A stretch of DNA of 6,140 bases from the NCBI GenBank assembly GCA_027036755.1, contig JALWDV010000843.1, forward strand, positions 1 through 6,140. Reading direction: 5' to 3'. Shown in pieces: positions 5,529 through 6,140 of the stretch. The stretch is from Anaerolineae bacterium (GTDB lineage: Bacteria > Chloroflexota > Anaerolineae > J102). The position numbers and the translations under genes are program-made. The notes below the pieces were generated by a model. That model saw only the letters and a program-made list of their open reading frames with translations, made no database searches and had not been told where the DNA came from. Within the stretch, counting starts at the first letter, position 1; every line of letters starts with the position of its first letter.

Positions 5529-5564
5529 AGTGGGGGAGTGTTCAGTGATCAGTAATCAGTGGGC
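5529..5564 (-). repeat. Heptamer tandem repeat GATCACT, four to five units, abutting the cpaF start
   Basis: On the minus strand: GCCCACT, GATTACT, GATCACT, GAACACT, then C plus CCCCACT immediately before the cpaF ATG. The first four units (5564-5537) are in strict 7 bp register; the last has one extra base. The array occupies the position where a Shine-Dalgarno would lie. Confidence 0.78.
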
Positions 5565-5576
5565 TTGGCGGGGGAC

Positions 5577-5604
5577 TTGACAAATAGGGGAATTGTTATA
5601 AAAT
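5577..5604 (+). promoter_or_regulatory. Promoter of vapBC
   Basis: A perfect TTGACA (5577-5582), a 16 bp spacer and TAAAAT (5599-5604) within TTATAAAAT. Predicted start near 5611, about 40 nt before the vapB ATG. It lies downstream of the possible longer GTG start at 5559, supporting the shorter reading. Confidence 0.68.
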
Positions 5605-5651
5605 GTAAGGAGAAAGAAGATTCACCATTCCATTCAAAGGAAGCTAGAAAA

Positions 5652-5912
5652 ATGCCTGCACTTGCCACAATTACCTCGAAAAGCCAGATTACCATTCCCA
5701 AGGATGTGCGCGAAGCGTTGAATCTGCGCCCGAAAGACCGGCTGCTCGTGACCGTACAGGGGGATCGCATCATCATGATCCCGATCCGAATGCGACCGCT
5801 GTCAGAACTGTTCGGCGCATTGCCTGTCGAAGAGCCTGTGGAGGACCTGGATACTATCCGTGAGCAACTCCGATGGGAGTTGGGGCGTCGCATTGCGGAG
5901 GGTGAAGAATGA
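5652..5912 (+). CDS. vapB: VapB-type antitoxin, SpoVT/AbrB fold
   Basis: An 86-residue protein. Residues 4-44 (LATITSKSQITIPKDVREAL, then LRPKDRLLVTVQGDRIIMIP) form a swapped-hairpin AbrB-type DNA-binding domain. The acidic, helical C-terminus (about 58-86, PVEEPVEDLDTIREQLRWEL) is the expected toxin-binding tail. As an antitoxin it should neutralise the PIN toxin encoded next and repress its own promoter. The ATG at 5652 has AGGAAG eight nt upstream; the in-frame GTG at 5559 lies before the promoter and is rejected. Its stop overlaps the vapC start (ATGA), so the pair is translationally coupled. Family call is firm; cognate pairing is inferred from adjacency. Confidence 0.92.
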   Translation: MPALATITSKSQITIPKDVREALNLRPKDRLLVTVQGDRIIMIPIRMRPLSELFGALPVEEPVEDLDTIREQLRWELGRRIAEGEE

Positions 5913-6140
5913 AAAAGGCGTATGTCGACACGAATGTCCTCTTGCGATTCATCACCGCGGCGCCCGCAGAGCAGGCGGCACAGGCGCGGGAGCTATTCGC
6001 TGCGGCGGAGAGGGGGGAAGTCCGGCTGGTTTTGGATGAGATCATCGTGGCGGAGACGGTGTGGGTGCTGTCCTCCTTCTACAAATTCAGTAAGGCAGAT
6101 ATCAAAGAGGTGCTATTGCCGATTCTGGCCAATGAGGGCA
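5909..6140 (+). CDS. vapC: VapC-type PIN domain ribonuclease toxin (truncated by window end)
   Basis: The first 77 residues are visible; the remainder continues beyond the right edge. MKKAYVDTNVLLRFIT (1-16) is the PIN-domain opening, with D7 as the first metal-binding acidic residue. E49 in DEIIVAETVWVLSSFYKF (43-60) is the second conserved acid. VapC toxins cut RNA, often tRNA or rRNA, when freed from the antitoxin; the target here cannot be told. The start overlaps the vapB stop in ATGA and has a strong GGAGG (5897-5901) seven nt upstream. Confidence 0.9.
   Translation, partial: MKKAYVDTNVLLRFITAAPAEQAAQARELFAAAERGEVRLVLDEIIVAETVWVLSSFYKFSKADIKEVLLPILANEG

Noticed and set aside
5559..5651. 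N-terminal extension of VapB from GTG 5559
   Set aside because: It starts before the TTGACA/TAAAAT promoter, while ATG 5652 has a good Shine-Dalgarno and begins right at the AbrB-type domain.

Overview
The window is GC-rich and reads as a bacterial chromosome segment. It is probably from a Chloroflexota-type organism (Anaerolineae-like), an inference from the gene mix and the degenerate 7-8 bp repeats between genes; no taxonomic marker is present.

Minus strand: a Tad/Flp (type IVc) pilus locus in two pieces. At the right are a CpaF/TadA secretion ATPase (5528-4266) and a tiny membrane protein with a TadE-like tail (4218-3949). At the left are a 57-residue Flp-type pilin that is easy to miss (1273-1100), a TadE/G-like pseudopilin (942-499) and a membrane-anchored protein of unknown function that runs off the left edge (463-1). 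The pilin has its own promoter, a good ribosome binding site and an intrinsic-terminator hairpin inside its leader.

Plus strand, between the two Tad pieces: a compact three-gene operon encoding a class II Fic AMP-transferase with a C-terminal DNA-binding-like domain (1504-2457), a HEAT-like helical repeat protein (2476-3105) and a membrane-anchored SAM-dependent methyltransferase (3117-3884). It has a near-consensus sigma70 promoter overlapped by an inverted repeat, and it ends in a hairpin (3898-3937) that can terminate from both sides. At the right edge, divergent from cpaF, is a VapBC toxin-antitoxin pair whose PIN toxin is cut by the window end.

The most unusual feature lies between the genes. 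Four different degenerate short tandem repeats sit in the non-coding gaps next to the Tad genes: a GGACCYC heptamer, a CGTCAWA heptamer present in both orientations, a CAATCTCY octamer and a GATCACT heptamer. None sits inside the Fic operon. Four of the five Tad genes also lack a visible Shine-Dalgarno sequence, whereas the pilin, HEAT, methyltransferase and VapBC genes have clear ones.
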